Counted from the first letter of the stretch, positions 16,969 through 24,489 are shown. The stretch: 64,000 nt of DNA from Paenibacillus terricola (GCF_014779765.1 NZ_JACXZA010000002.1:186001-250000), one strand, 5' to 3'. A program made the numbers and translations. Notes: generated by a model not told the origin, from the letters alone.

Positions 16969-18291
16969 ATGAAGACGTTGACGGAAATCGTCATGCCGAA
17001 GCTGGCGGAATCGCTAGTATCGGCTACTATTGATCGGTGGCTCAAGCAGCCGGGCGATATGATCAGCATGTACGAACCGATCTGTGAAGTCATCACGAAT
17101 AAAGTAAACGCAGAAATTCCTTCTACTGTAGAAGGCAGACTGGTATCAATCCTCGCTAAAGATGGCGAAGATGTACCAGTAGGCGCACCGATCTGTGTCA
17201 TTGAGGCGATTGATGATACAGCTGGTGCATCCGTATCTGCTCCTTCATCATCAGCTGTATCAACTGCAAGTTCGCAATCATCTGAAGATAACGAGCAGGA
17301 TATTCCTGCAGAAGGCGACATGCGCGGACGTTATTCACCAGCTGTTCAGCGAATTGCAGCGGAGCAAGGTGTAGATCTTCAGCTTGTTCGCGGTACAGGA
17401 CTTGGCGGGCGCGTAACGCGTAAAGACGTATTGGCGTACGCGGCTTCCGGGCAGCCGAAAGCGACAGTTGCAGCTGAAGCAGTTAAGGATGCAACAACGA
17501 AGACGGAGAAGGCGCCATTGCGTACAACGGGGCTTCACCTCTCCGAGACGCCTCGTATCCCTCAGATCGAGGTAGAATCCGAAATTCCAGGCCGCGGTGA
17601 GTACTTCATTGATATTACGCCGATCCGCAATGCGATCGCGCGTAATGTGAAGCAGAGCGTAACGGAAATTCCGCATGCTTGGATGATGATTGAGGTTGAT
17701 GTGACGAATCTCGTTCAGCTTCGCAATAAGCTGAAGGATGAGTTCAAGAAGCGTGAAGGCGTGAACCTGACGTATCTCGCATTCGTGCTGAAGGCAGTTG
17801 TCAACGCGGTGAAGGACTATCCGATTATCAACTCGACATGGGCTACGGACAAAATTATCGTCAAGCGCGATATCAACATTTCGCTTGCAGTTGGCACAGA
17901 GGATTCGGTCGCAACACCGGTCATCAAGAATGCCGATCAGAAAAATATCGCTGGCATCGCCCATGAGATCGATGATCTGGCACGCCGTGGCCGCGAAGGC
18001 AAGCTGACGCTCGCTGATATGAGCGGCGGTACGCTGACCGTCAACAATACCGGTTCGTTCGGATCGATATTGTCGTATCCGACGATCGTTTATCCGCAAG
18101 CCGTCAACCTGACGTTCGAATCGATCGTCAAACGTCCAGTTGTCATTAACGATATGATCGGCGTTCGTTCAATGGCGAATATGTGCTTGTCGCTCGATCA
18201 TCGTATTCTTGATGGCGTTATCTGCGGACGTTTCTTACAGCGTGTCAAAGAAAACTTGGAGAGCTTCTCGCTCGATACGAAGCTTTATTAA
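16969..18291 (+). CDS. bkdB: Branched-chain 2-oxoacid dehydrogenase E2 (dihydrolipoyl acyltransferase)
   Basis: E2 forms the core of the complex and carries the swinging lipoyl arm that passes the acyl group to CoA. From N to C there is a lipoyl domain (1-80, lipoylated Lys45 in TNKVNAE), a Ser/Ala-rich linker, a peripheral-subunit-binding domain (about 123-158, YSPAVQRIAAE to VTRKDVLAY), a second linker, and the acyltransferase domain ending with the HxxxDG active site DHRILDGVICG. ATG 16969 with GGGAG at 16954-16958 gives 440 residues; an in-frame ATG at 16936 is less well supported. lipB, which supplies octanoyl groups for lipoylation, follows directly. Confidence 0.94.
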   Translation: MKTLTEIVMPKLAESLVSATIDRWLKQPGDMISMYEPICEVITNKVNAEIPSTVEGRLVSILAKDGEDVPVGAPICVIEAIDDTAGASVSAPSSSAVSTASSQSSEDNEQDIPAEGDMRGRYSPAVQRIAAEQGVDLQLVRGTGLGGRVTRKDVLAYAASGQPKATVAAEAVKDATTKTEKAPLRTTGLHLSETPRIPQIEVESEIPGRGEYFIDITPIRNAIARNVKQSVTEIPHAWMMIEVDVTNLVQLRNKLKDEFKKREGVNLTYLAFVLKAVVNAVKDYPIINSTWATDKIIVKRDINISLAVGTEDSVATPVIKNADQKNIAGIAHEIDDLARRGREGKLTLADMSGGTLTVNNTGSFGSILSYPTIVYPQAVNLTFESIVKRPVVINDMIGVRSMANMCLSLDHRILDGVICGRFLQRVKENLESFSLDTKLY

Positions 18292-18332
18292 TCCGGAATT
18301 CGTTTCCGGTTATACGAAATGAGGCAACCAAG

Positions 18333-19037
18333 ATGGGGATGAATGAACAACAGTTGCGCGAGCTAGATGCGCGCTACATCCCGCTCATCGGCTATGCGGA
18401 AGCATGGGAGCTGCAGAAAGCTTACGTGAAAGAGATCGACAAGGAGGAGCGGCGCGAGACGCTGCTCCTTCTTCAGCATCCGCCTACGTATACGCTGGGC
18501 ACGGATCTGCACCGTGAACATCTGCTGCTTGATGAAGCGGAATTGAAGGAACGCGGAATCTCCGTGTTTGAAATCGACAGAGGCGGGGACATTACGTATC
18601 ATGGGCCTGGACAGCTAGTCGGCTACCCGCTTATTTATCTGGATGCGGAGAACTTGGACTTGCACGGTTATCTTCGCAGCTTGGAGCAGGCTATTATAGA
18701 GTGGTTAGCTGGTTACGGAATTGTTGGCGGTCGCAAATCGGAATATACCGGCGTATGGGTTGGCGATTTGAAAATCGCGGCGATCGGAGTGAAGTTTAAT
18801 CGTGCACGCACGCGCCGCGGATTTGTGACGAGCCACGGTTTTGCGCTTAATCTGAAGGCTGGAATCGGTGGGGAAGGCTTCCAAGGCATTATCCCTTGCG
18901 GAATCTCGCAGTACGGGGTTACATCGTTCGAGGATTTGACAGGCGAGGCGATGACGCCTGAACGGGCGGCGGCGGAGCTTCTGCCGCATTTCTGCCGCCA
19001 ATTCGGCTTCAAGCTCCCGGAGGGAGCGCTTCTCTAG
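18333..19037 (+). CDS. lipB: Octanoyl-[acyl-carrier-protein]:protein octanoyltransferase
   Basis: LipB moves octanoate from ACP to the lipoyl lysine of E2 and GcvH proteins; LipA then inserts sulfur. The 234-residue protein has the signature DRGGDITYHGPGQLVGYP near residue 85, a Lys-containing LKIAAIGVKF segment, SHGFALNL, and the catalytic Cys in IIPCGI. GAGG at 18321-18324 precedes ATG 18333. It lies 41 bp after the E2 gene, so the lipoylation enzyme is probably co-expressed with its substrate. B. subtilis uses LipM and LipL instead of LipB. Confidence 0.93.
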   Translation: MGMNEQQLRELDARYIPLIGYAEAWELQKAYVKEIDKEERRETLLLLQHPPTYTLGTDLHREHLLLDEAELKERGISVFEIDRGGDITYHGPGQLVGYPLIYLDAENLDLHGYLRSLEQAIIEWLAGYGIVGGRKSEYTGVWVGDLKIAAIGVKFNRARTRRGFVTSHGFALNLKAGIGGEGFQGIIPCGISQYGVTSFEDLTGEAMTPERAAAELLPHFCRQFGFKLPEGALL

Positions 19038-19039
19038 CG

Positions 19040-19135
19040 TTAGAGCAAGAAGCTTATGCCAGAGACGACGACCGACAGGAGCATCGCGGCGAGCATGATC
19101 CAGACTACGATTTTGACTACACGACTGCTGAACAT
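19040..19135 (-). CDS. prli42: Prli42-like small membrane protein (stressosome associated)
   Basis: A 31-codon gene reads on the minus strand with an AAGGAG site 9 bp before its ATG. The protein is a short basic N-terminus (MFSSRVVKIV) followed by one hydrophobic helix (IMLAAMLLSVVVSGISFLL). This resembles Prli42 of Listeria and Bacillus, a membrane miniprotein reported to anchor the stressosome. Pattern, length and basic-then-hydrophobic layout match; identity is by resemblance only. It occupies the gap between lipB and the YqjE-type peptidase. Confidence 0.7.
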   Translation of the reverse strand: MFSSRVVKIVVWIMLAAMLLSVVVSGISFLL

Positions 19136-19283
19136 CCGGGCACTCTCCTTCCCATGACATGGCTCAAGGTTGAACCTCTTGTCTCTATATCCTATCATAG
19201 ATAGTAGGACAAATTCACGTCTTCACAGCAAGAGAAATGCACGATTCATGAATAATTTGGAATGAAGAAGCGGAGGGATTGGG

Positions 19284-20414
19284 ATGATTGGGCGCGAGCG
19301 GATCATTCAGGAGTTTATGGAGCTTGTCCAAGTGGACAGCGAGACGAGAAACGAAGGACAGATTAGTGTTGTTTTGAAGCAAAAATTCGCTGCGCTTGGC
19401 TTGTCGCTCGAAGAAGATGATGCGGCAGCGAAGACGGGACATGGCGCGAACAACTTATTTGCTACCTTGGCTCCTTCTGGCGACTCAAGTGCGCCGGTAA
19501 TACTGTTCACCTCCCATATGGATACGGTAACGCCAGGCAACGGCATTAAGCCGCGCCTGGATGATGACGGATATATTCGCTCCGACGGTACGACGATTCT
19601 CGGCGCGGATGATAAAGCCGGGCTTGCAGCTATGTTTGAAGCGATTCGTGTGCTTAAGGAGCAGCAAATTCCGCATGGCGAGATTCAATTCGTCATTACG
19701 GTAGGCGAGGAATCCGGTCTTCTCGGCGCACGGGCGATGGATGGCTCCAAGCTTCGGGCGAAGCTTGGATTCGCGCTTGATTCCAATGGCGAGATTGGCG
19801 ACATTGCTGTTGCAGCGCCTACGCAGGCGAAAGTAACGATTAAGCTGCACGGCAAATCGGCTCACGCCGGCGTCAATCCAGAGGATGGCATCAGTGCGAT
19901 CCAAGTCGCTTCCAAGGCGGTTGCGCGTATGCCGCTCGGCCGGATCGACGAAGAGACAACGGCCAATATCGGCCGTTTCGAAGGCGGCGGCGCAACGAAC
20001 ATTGTGTGCGATTATGTGAAGCTTGATGCAGAAGCACGCAGCATCGTACAGCATAAGCTGGATAAGCAAGTAACTGCGATGCGCGAAGCGGTTGAATCGG
20101 CAGCAGCGGAATTCGGCGCTCGTGCAGAGTTTGAGAGCGACATTATTTATCCAGCGTTCATGTACGGCGACGGGGATGAAGTGGTTGAGCTTGCCAAGGC
20201 CGCAATCCAGTCGCTTGGCCTTACGCCGCGCACGTTCCATTCCGGAGGCGGCAGTGACGCGAATATTTTTAACGGATTGGGTGTTCCCACTGTTAACCTC
20301 GCAGTCGGCTACGAGCATATTCATACGACGAAGGAACAAATTAAAGCAGACGACCTGGCGAAGGTTGCGGAATTGGTCGTTGAGATTATCCGTCAATCGA
20401 CGGCACGAGCTTAA
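19284..20414 (+). CDS. yqjE: YqjE-like M20-family peptidase (tripeptidase T related)
   Basis: This is a predicted zinc-dependent cytoplasmic peptidase of the M20/PepT superfamily. Metal-binding segments are recognisable: FTSHMDTVTPG near residue 75, LGADDKAGLAAM near 110, VGEESGLLGARAM near 148 and the C-terminal HSGGGSDANIF near 320. A dimerisation lid containing KSAHAGVNPEDG lies between them. The 376 residues fit YqjE. ATG 19284 follows GGAGGG. The last codons lie in a 19-bp tandem duplication (20400-20437), so the terminal TARA-stop sequence is present twice in DNA. Confidence 0.9.
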   Translation: MIGRERIIQEFMELVQVDSETRNEGQISVVLKQKFAALGLSLEEDDAAAKTGHGANNLFATLAPSGDSSAPVILFTSHMDTVTPGNGIKPRLDDDGYIRSDGTTILGADDKAGLAAMFEAIRVLKEQQIPHGEIQFVITVGEESGLLGARAMDGSKLRAKLGFALDSNGEIGDIAVAAPTQAKVTIKLHGKSAHAGVNPEDGISAIQVASKAVARMPLGRIDEETTANIGRFEGGGATNIVCDYVKLDAEARSIVQHKLDKQVTAMREAVESAAAEFGARAEFESDIIYPAFMYGDGDEVVELAKAAIQSLGLTPRTFHSGGGSDANIFNGLGVPTVNLAVGYEHIHTTKEQIKADDLAKVAELVVEIIRQSTARA

Positions 20415-20443
20415 CAAGACGGCACGAGCTTAACAATAGGAAG

Positions 20444-20486
20444 AAGGGCAGCGAGGACGGATTCACCGTTCCTGCTGCCCTTTTTA
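20444..20486 (+). terminator. Rho-independent terminator after the yqjE-like gene
   Basis: GGGCAGC.AGGA pairs with TCCTGCTGCCC, followed by five T. It lies between this gene and the convergent mciZ gene. Confidence 0.82.
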
Positions 20487-20498
20487 TCATAAGAAACA

Positions 20499-20654
20499 TT
20501 AACGTTTCGGACTGCGGCGATGCAAATAATCGACAAGCATCGAAGGAGCGCTTGCGGATTCACGGCTGCGGACAGAAATTTCTTTCAACTGGCGGCGGAT
20601 TTCCCATCCTTTGCCGACCAATCTGACGCTTTCTTGCGCATAGTATGCTTTCAT
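20499..20654 (-). CDS. mciZ: Z-ring formation inhibitor MciZ
   Basis: A 51-codon gene reads on the minus strand with AAGGAG a few bases before ATG 20654. The segment VRLVGKGWEIRRQLKEIS closely resembles the core of the 40-residue B. subtilis MciZ (VGKAWEIRAKLKEY). MciZ is a mother-cell peptide that binds FtsZ and stops Z-ring assembly during sporulation. The protein here is about ten residues longer at its basic C-terminus (HRRSPKR). It is divergent from nudF, across a repeat-bearing spacer. The gene is short but the motif, ribosome site and position agree. Confidence 0.85.
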   Translation of the reverse strand: MKAYYAQESVRLVGKGWEIRRQLKEISVRSRESASAPSMLVDYLHRRSPKR

Positions 20655-20668
20655 GAATACCGCTCCTT

Positions 20669-20770
20669 ACATCAGGATCTTTGAACGGAGTTCAAAGTCA
20701 CTCTGCTGCTACATCAGGATCTTTGAACGTGACATCAGGATCTTTGAACGGAGTTCAAAGTCACTCTGCT
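20669..20770. repeat. Direct repeats carrying palindromes between mciZ and nudF
   Basis: An identical 39-bp unit occurs at 20669-20707 and 20732-20770, with a truncated copy (first 19 bases) at 20711-20729. Each full unit contains the palindrome CTTTGAAC-gga-GTTCAAAG. The right copy ends 19 bp before the nudF -10 box, so it covers that promoter's -35 region. Confidence 0.9.
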
Positions 20771-20785
20771 TTCGCCTGGGCCGAT

Positions 20786-20795
20786 TTGGTATAAT
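20786..20795 (+). promoter_or_regulatory. Extended -10 promoter of nudF
   Basis: TTTGGTATAAT includes a perfect TATAAT (20790-20795) with the TGn extension. No good -35 is present; the adjoining direct repeat occupies that position. Confidence 0.6.
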
Positions 20796-20856
20796 GAAGC
20801 ATATGCCGTTCGGGGCTGTCGTATGACAAGCCCTCATGATGAAGGGAGATAGAAAG

Positions 20857-21417
20857 ATGACACAGGAGAAATTGGATAGCTGGCAGGAGAAAACGATTCA
20901 TACCGAACCTATTTTCCAAGGGAAAATCATTTCGCTGCAGGTCGATACGATTGAACTGCCTGATGGGAAGACGGCAACACGCGAGATCGTACGTCATCCA
21001 GGCGCAGCAGCGGTTCTCGCTCTGCATGAGGATCGCATGCTCGTTGTTGAACAATACCGGAAGCCGATGGAGAAGTTTCAGGTTGAAATCCCGGCAGGCA
21101 AGCTGGATCCAGGTGAAGATCCAATCGTATGTGCAGGACGGGAGCTCGAAGAAGAGACGGGTTACCGCGCTGCATCGCTTCGACCGATCAGCGCTTTCTA
21201 TACCTCGCCAGGCTTTGCGGATGAGAAGCTGTATCTGTATCTTGCTGAAGGGCTGGAGAAGGGCGCTATGAACCTGGATGAGGATGAATACTTGAGTGTA
21301 GAAGCGATAACGCTGGAAGAAGCACTGCGATATATAGAGGAAGGCCGGATTAGCGATGCGAAGACGGTTCTTGCGGTATATGCTTGGCGTCTATACAAGT
21401 TGACGGGTGAAGTGTAA
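20857..21417 (+). CDS. nudF: ADP-ribose pyrophosphatase (Nudix hydrolase)
   Basis: NudF hydrolyses ADP-ribose to AMP and ribose 5-phosphate. The Nudix box is complete, running from GKLDPGEDPIVCAG into RELEEETGY (about residues 86-108), after the strand VVEQYRKPMEKFQVEIPAG typical of ADP-ribose enzymes. ATG 20857 follows GGGAG at 20844-20848, giving 186 residues. In B. subtilis nudF is likewise close to mciZ and spoIIM. It reads toward spoIIM with no clear terminator between, which matters for the spoIIM leader. Confidence 0.93.
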   Translation: MTQEKLDSWQEKTIHTEPIFQGKIISLQVDTIELPDGKTATREIVRHPGAAAVLALHEDRMLVVEQYRKPMEKFQVEIPAGKLDPGEDPIVCAGRELEEETGYRAASLRPISAFYTSPGFADEKLYLYLAEGLEKGAMNLDEDEYLSVEAITLEEALRYIEEGRISDAKTVLAVYAWRLYKLTGEV

Positions 21418-21484
21418 CACCAACCATTAAGCGATCTTAACAATTTAACGTATGAAATAGCGATTATTACAGCTTAGAGCCACG

Positions 21485-21514
21485 TCATATCCTCCCTTGT
21501 CCAATCATAGATTA
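21485..21514 (+). promoter_or_regulatory. SigE-type promoter of spoIIM inside an inverted repeat
   Basis: TCATATC (21485-21491), a 14-base spacer and CATAGATTA (21506-21514) match the SigE pattern (KMATATW, 14, CATAYANWW) with one mismatch in each element. The -10 lies in the loop of the inverted repeat CCCTTGTCCAA (21494-21504) / TTGGACAAGGG (21529-21539). The right arm overlaps the spoIIM ribosome binding site. Confidence 0.6.
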
Positions 21515-21548
21515 GCTATGAAACGCATTTGGACAAGGGGTGGCCCTC

Positions 21549-22175
21549 GTGAATTCGACGATTTTGAAACGCCGTGCAGCTGACAACATTACACTCTATG
21601 TATTCATCGGGGTGCTGTTCGCCGTCGGTGTCGTGTTCGGCGCTTTAGCTGTACATTCATTGACATTGGAGCAGCAGCAGAATTTGTCGGGTGATCTGGA
21701 TCGATTTATTCGAATGATGGAAGCGGGCATGTTTCCCAATGAAGTGGAGACGTTCTGGGATCGGTTTTTCTTTTATGCCAAATGGATCGGATTAATCGGC
21801 GTGCTCGGCATGACGGTCGTTGGACTGCCGCTTGTGCTGGCGCTCGACTTCTTGAAGGGCTCGCTCGTCGGCTTCGCGATTGGTACCGTCGTCAGCGAGC
21901 ATGGATGGAAAGGGCTTGTGTTCTCGCTAGCGTCTGTTGCGCCGCCGAATGTCATCGTTGTGCCAGCGATCGTCATAGCCAGCGCGGCATCGATTTCTTT
22001 TGCCATGCATGTCATTCGCTTCCGTCTGCTTCAGAGCAAAGGTAGGCTGCTTCCTGCATTTGCTTCTCTTTGCTCGATGCTTGGGCTTATGCTGGTCGCT
22101 GTAACTGCGGCGGCGCTTGTCGAAGCGTACATTTCGCCGGCTCTCATGCGTTGGGCGGCACCTATGCTGGGCTAG
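21549..22175 (+). CDS. spoIIM: Stage II sporulation protein M
   Basis: SpoIIM is a mother-cell membrane protein that acts with SpoIID and SpoIIP in peptidoglycan hydrolysis for septal thinning and engulfment. The 208-residue protein has several hydrophobic segments (YVFIGVLFAVGVVFGALAV near the N-terminus; GVLGMTVVGLPLVLALDFL; LASVAPPNVIVVPAIVIAS; LGLMLVAVTAAALVEAYI) and an outside loop after the first. I start at GTG 21549 behind AAGGGGTGG (21535-21543); GTG 21540 is the alternative. It is followed by fur, as in Bacillus. Confidence 0.93.
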   Translation: MNSTILKRRAADNITLYVFIGVLFAVGVVFGALAVHSLTLEQQQNLSGDLDRFIRMMEAGMFPNEVETFWDRFFFYAKWIGLIGVLGMTVVGLPLVLALDFLKGSLVGFAIGTVVSEHGWKGLVFSLASVAPPNVIVVPAIVIASAASISFAMHVIRFRLLQSKGRLLPAFASLCSMLGLMLVAVTAAALVEAYISPALMRWAAPMLG

Positions 22176-22201
22176 TCTTGTCGATCTGCGGTTTAAATCG
22201 T

Positions 22202-22231
22202 TTGACTTTATTCGCGCAAAGCTCATATAAT
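22202..22231 (+). promoter_or_regulatory. SigA promoter of fur
   Basis: TTGACT (22202-22207), an 18-base spacer and a perfect TATAAT (22226-22231) lie 52 bp before the fur start. Confidence 0.75.
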
Positions 22232-22282
22232 GAAAGCAAATGTTCCGGAAATGGGCGCAATACGTGTGCGAGGGGGAAAACC

Positions 22283-22768
22283 ATGGAAGCCCGGATCGAG
22301 AAAATTAAACAGCAGCTGCAATCGCAGGGCTACAAGTTAACCCCGCAGCGCGAGGCGACCGTTCGCGTGCTGCTGGAGAATGAAGAAGATCACCTAAGTG
22401 CGGAAGATGTATTCATGCTCGTGAAAGAGAAAGCGCCGGAGATCGGCCTTGCAACGGTATATCGGACGCTTGAACTGCTGAGCGAGATGCACGTCGTGGA
22501 GAAGATGAATTTCGGAGACGGCGTGGCACGTTATGATTTGCGAACGGATAGCAATCAGCACCACCATCATCATCTGATCTGCGTACAATGCGGAACGATG
22601 GATGAAATTATGGACGACTGGCTCGGACCGCTGGAAGAGCGTCTGGAGCAGGAGTTCGGCTTTATCGTCGTCGATCATCGCCTTGATTTCCAAGGGGTAT
22701 GCCGTCGATGCCAAGAGAAGAATGAAGCAGCGGGCCTTGAGTCTGTGCCGTCAACTCGCACGCTCTGA
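22283..22768 (+). CDS. fur: Ferric uptake regulator Fur
   Basis: Fur is an iron-dependent repressor of siderophore and iron uptake genes. The winged-helix domain (about 1-85) includes LTPQREATVRVLLEN and the recognition region GLATVYRTLELLSE. The dimerisation domain shows the metal-binding run HHHHHLICVQCG and a second cysteine pair CRRC, the structural zinc site. The 161 residues are slightly long because of a C-terminal extension after the last Cys pair. ATG 22283 follows GAGGGGG. Other Fur-family members (PerR, Zur) are possible, but position after spoIIM and sequence favour Fur. Confidence 0.9.
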   Translation: MEARIEKIKQQLQSQGYKLTPQREATVRVLLENEEDHLSAEDVFMLVKEKAPEIGLATVYRTLELLSEMHVVEKMNFGDGVARYDLRTDSNQHHHHHLICVQCGTMDEIMDDWLGPLEERLEQEFGFIVVDHRLDFQGVCRRCQEKNEAAGLESVPSTRTL

Positions 22769-22796
22769 TTGAATCAATGAAAGTCCATGGACAACG

Positions 22797-22828
22797 ACTT
22801 CCGCACAAGGCTGTGCGGAAGTTTTTTC
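22797..22828 (+). terminator. Rho-independent terminator after fur
   Basis: A perfect 11-bp stem ACTTCCGCACA / TGTGCGGAAGT (22797-22807 with 22812-22822) has a 4-base loop and a T run. It faces the end of the minus-strand subtilase gene. Confidence 0.9.
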
Positions 22829-22838
22829 GTCTCATGGA

Positions 22839-24254
22839 CTATTTGGCTTTTTTTACGAATCGACTGGCTGCGGCTGGCGCTGATTTCCGTGTTGGCGTCC
22901 GTCTTGGACGCTCGAGAGAGGTCGACGTACGTTTTACAGCCTGTGCAGTCTTAGTTCGATTGCGAGTCTTCTGCCGTGAAGATGGCGGCCGGAAGAGCCG
23001 TTTCTTGCGTCGATTGACGAGTGGCTCGGAAGGCTGGGCTCCCGATTCAGCCGCAATGCCTGCCAGCTGCATAATACCAGAGCCTTGGGCTTGCTGATTG
23101 TAACCGTTTAGATTTTTCGCCCACGACTTAAGCTTCTTGGAAACCTGATCCGGTGTAAGGGATTTGTCAGCAGCGAGCACTAACGCTGCACCTCCAGCGA
23201 CGTGAGGACAGGACATTGAAGTGCCGCTCATCTCGACATAACCGCTGTTTGGTGTGAGGGATCGTATGTTGGTGCCTGGCGCTGTAATGTCGATGCCTTC
23301 GCCGCGACTGCTATACGAGGCGATCTCGTCCTTCTGGTTCGATGCCGCAACCGAGATCGTCTCCGAGAAGCTGGCAGGCTCATCGATTCGCCCATTGCTC
23401 GTACCGCTGTTACCAGCAGAAGCAACGCACACGATTCCGTTATTATAAGCCTTCTGAATCGCTTCTTGCAGGGCAGCACTTTGTTCGCCGGGCAGCAGAC
23501 CGAAGCTCATATTAATAACTTGGATTTTGTTGTTGATGCACCAGTTAATGCCTTCAATGATATCGGAGATATAACCAAGGCCTTCATGGTCTAATGCTTT
23601 TATTGCATATAGGCTTGCTTTCGGAGCCACGCCTGGCTGCAGACCATCCTTGCCTGTCGCTGCTACAATGCCAGCGACATGTGTGCCGTGGCCGTTATCG
23701 TCGTAATAAGACGATTTGCTATTCGTTGTGTTGATACCGCCTGCAATAGCAAGATTAGCATGCTTGGCGATTCCTGTGTCAATGATGGCTACGCGCACTC
23801 CGTCTCCTTCGGTTTTCGCCCAGACGTCAGGTGCTTGCACGCGGCAGATGTTCCAAGTTGCGTGGTCAGGACAATTGCCAGCTCCACTGTTATTTCGTCT
23901 GCGCGCACCGCTGCGCTGGCCGGCGGGAAGTGCATGCGTGCGTACGCGCGCATCCTTCTCGATAAATTTAATGCCGGCGGGAAGCGATGTAATACGTGCT
24001 TTGTTCTTTAAGCTCCGTGTATTCATATAACAGCAAATGACACGACTCGATTTGATCGTTTTGATCGGTTTGATGCCTTTGCGCTCCAAATATTGAACCA
24101 GTTGATTATAGGAGGTTTTGCCTCGAAAGCCGATGAGGTGTCTCGACGTATGTTTTGCGGCGGAAGTTCGGACACATTGCCCGAATAGCTTTTCCAGATG
24201 CAGTTGGGCCAAGGTTATCGTCTCTCCTTCGATCCGTGCAGGATGGGACTCCAT
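22839..24254 (-). CDS. Subtilisin-like S8 serine peptidase without signal peptide, basic tail
   Basis: The catalytic triad is intact: Asp159 in VAIIDTGIA, His189 in DDNGHGTHVAG and Ser346 in MSGTSMSCPHVAGG, with the oxyanion Asn in ASAGNSGTS. Residues about 36-105 look like an I9-type propeptide. There is no hydrophobic signal peptide, and residues 414-471 are a Pro/Ser/Thr-containing, strongly Arg/Lys-rich tail, unusual for a secreted subtilase. ATG 24254 lacks a good ribosome site; TTG at codon 15 follows AAGGAG at normal-to-long spacing and may be the true start. It may be intracellular or spore-associated; substrate unknown. It stands alone between fur and ald. Confidence 0.88.
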   Translation of the reverse strand: MESHPARIEGETITLAQLHLEKLFGQCVRTSAAKHTSRHLIGFRGKTSYNQLVQYLERKGIKPIKTIKSSRVICCYMNTRSLKNKARITSLPAGIKFIEKDARVRTHALPAGQRSGARRRNNSGAGNCPDHATWNICRVQAPDVWAKTEGDGVRVAIIDTGIAKHANLAIAGGINTTNSKSSYYDDNGHGTHVAGIVAATGKDGLQPGVAPKASLYAIKALDHEGLGYISDIIEGINWCINNKIQVINMSFGLLPGEQSAALQEAIQKAYNNGIVCVASAGNSGTSNGRIDEPASFSETISVAASNQKDEIASYSSRGEGIDITAPGTNIRSLTPNSGYVEMSGTSMSCPHVAGGAALVLAADKSLTPDQVSKKLKSWAKNLNGYNQQAQGSGIMQLAGIAAESGAQPSEPLVNRRKKRLFRPPSSRQKTRNRTKTAQAVKRTSTSLERPRRTPTRKSAPAAASRFVKKAK

Positions 24255-24400
24255 TCGTTTGCGGCTACAGTCATAGTATGGAGACCTCTGCGCTCAGTCA
24301 CGGCGTATGGCCGCTGCGGCACATATTTTTACTGCGGCAGGAGAATCGTATGTTGTAGGACTGTCAGCGGCTCAGCTGTCATAATACAAATTATGAGGTC

Positions 24401-24434
24401 GTTCAAAAAGTCCACTAATCCGGACTGTTTGAAC
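24401..24434. repeat. GTTCAAAAAGTCC palindromic element, copy B
   Basis: GTTCAAAAAGTCC (24401-24413) and GGACTGTTTGAAC (24422-24434) are inverted with 12 of 13 positions complementary. The element ends 55 bp before the ald start. Related sequences lie before bkdB and spoVAA. Confidence 0.75.
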
Positions 24435-24489
24435 ACGCACTTTATGAATAGGGCATTAGTCCGCTGTTGCGGCAGAGGGGGACGAGAGC

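Noticed and set aside
20669-20770. Direct repeats considered as a CRISPR array
   Set aside because: There are only two full units, the gaps differ in length (3 and 2 bases around a partial unit), each unit is a palindrome plus flank, and no cas gene is present.
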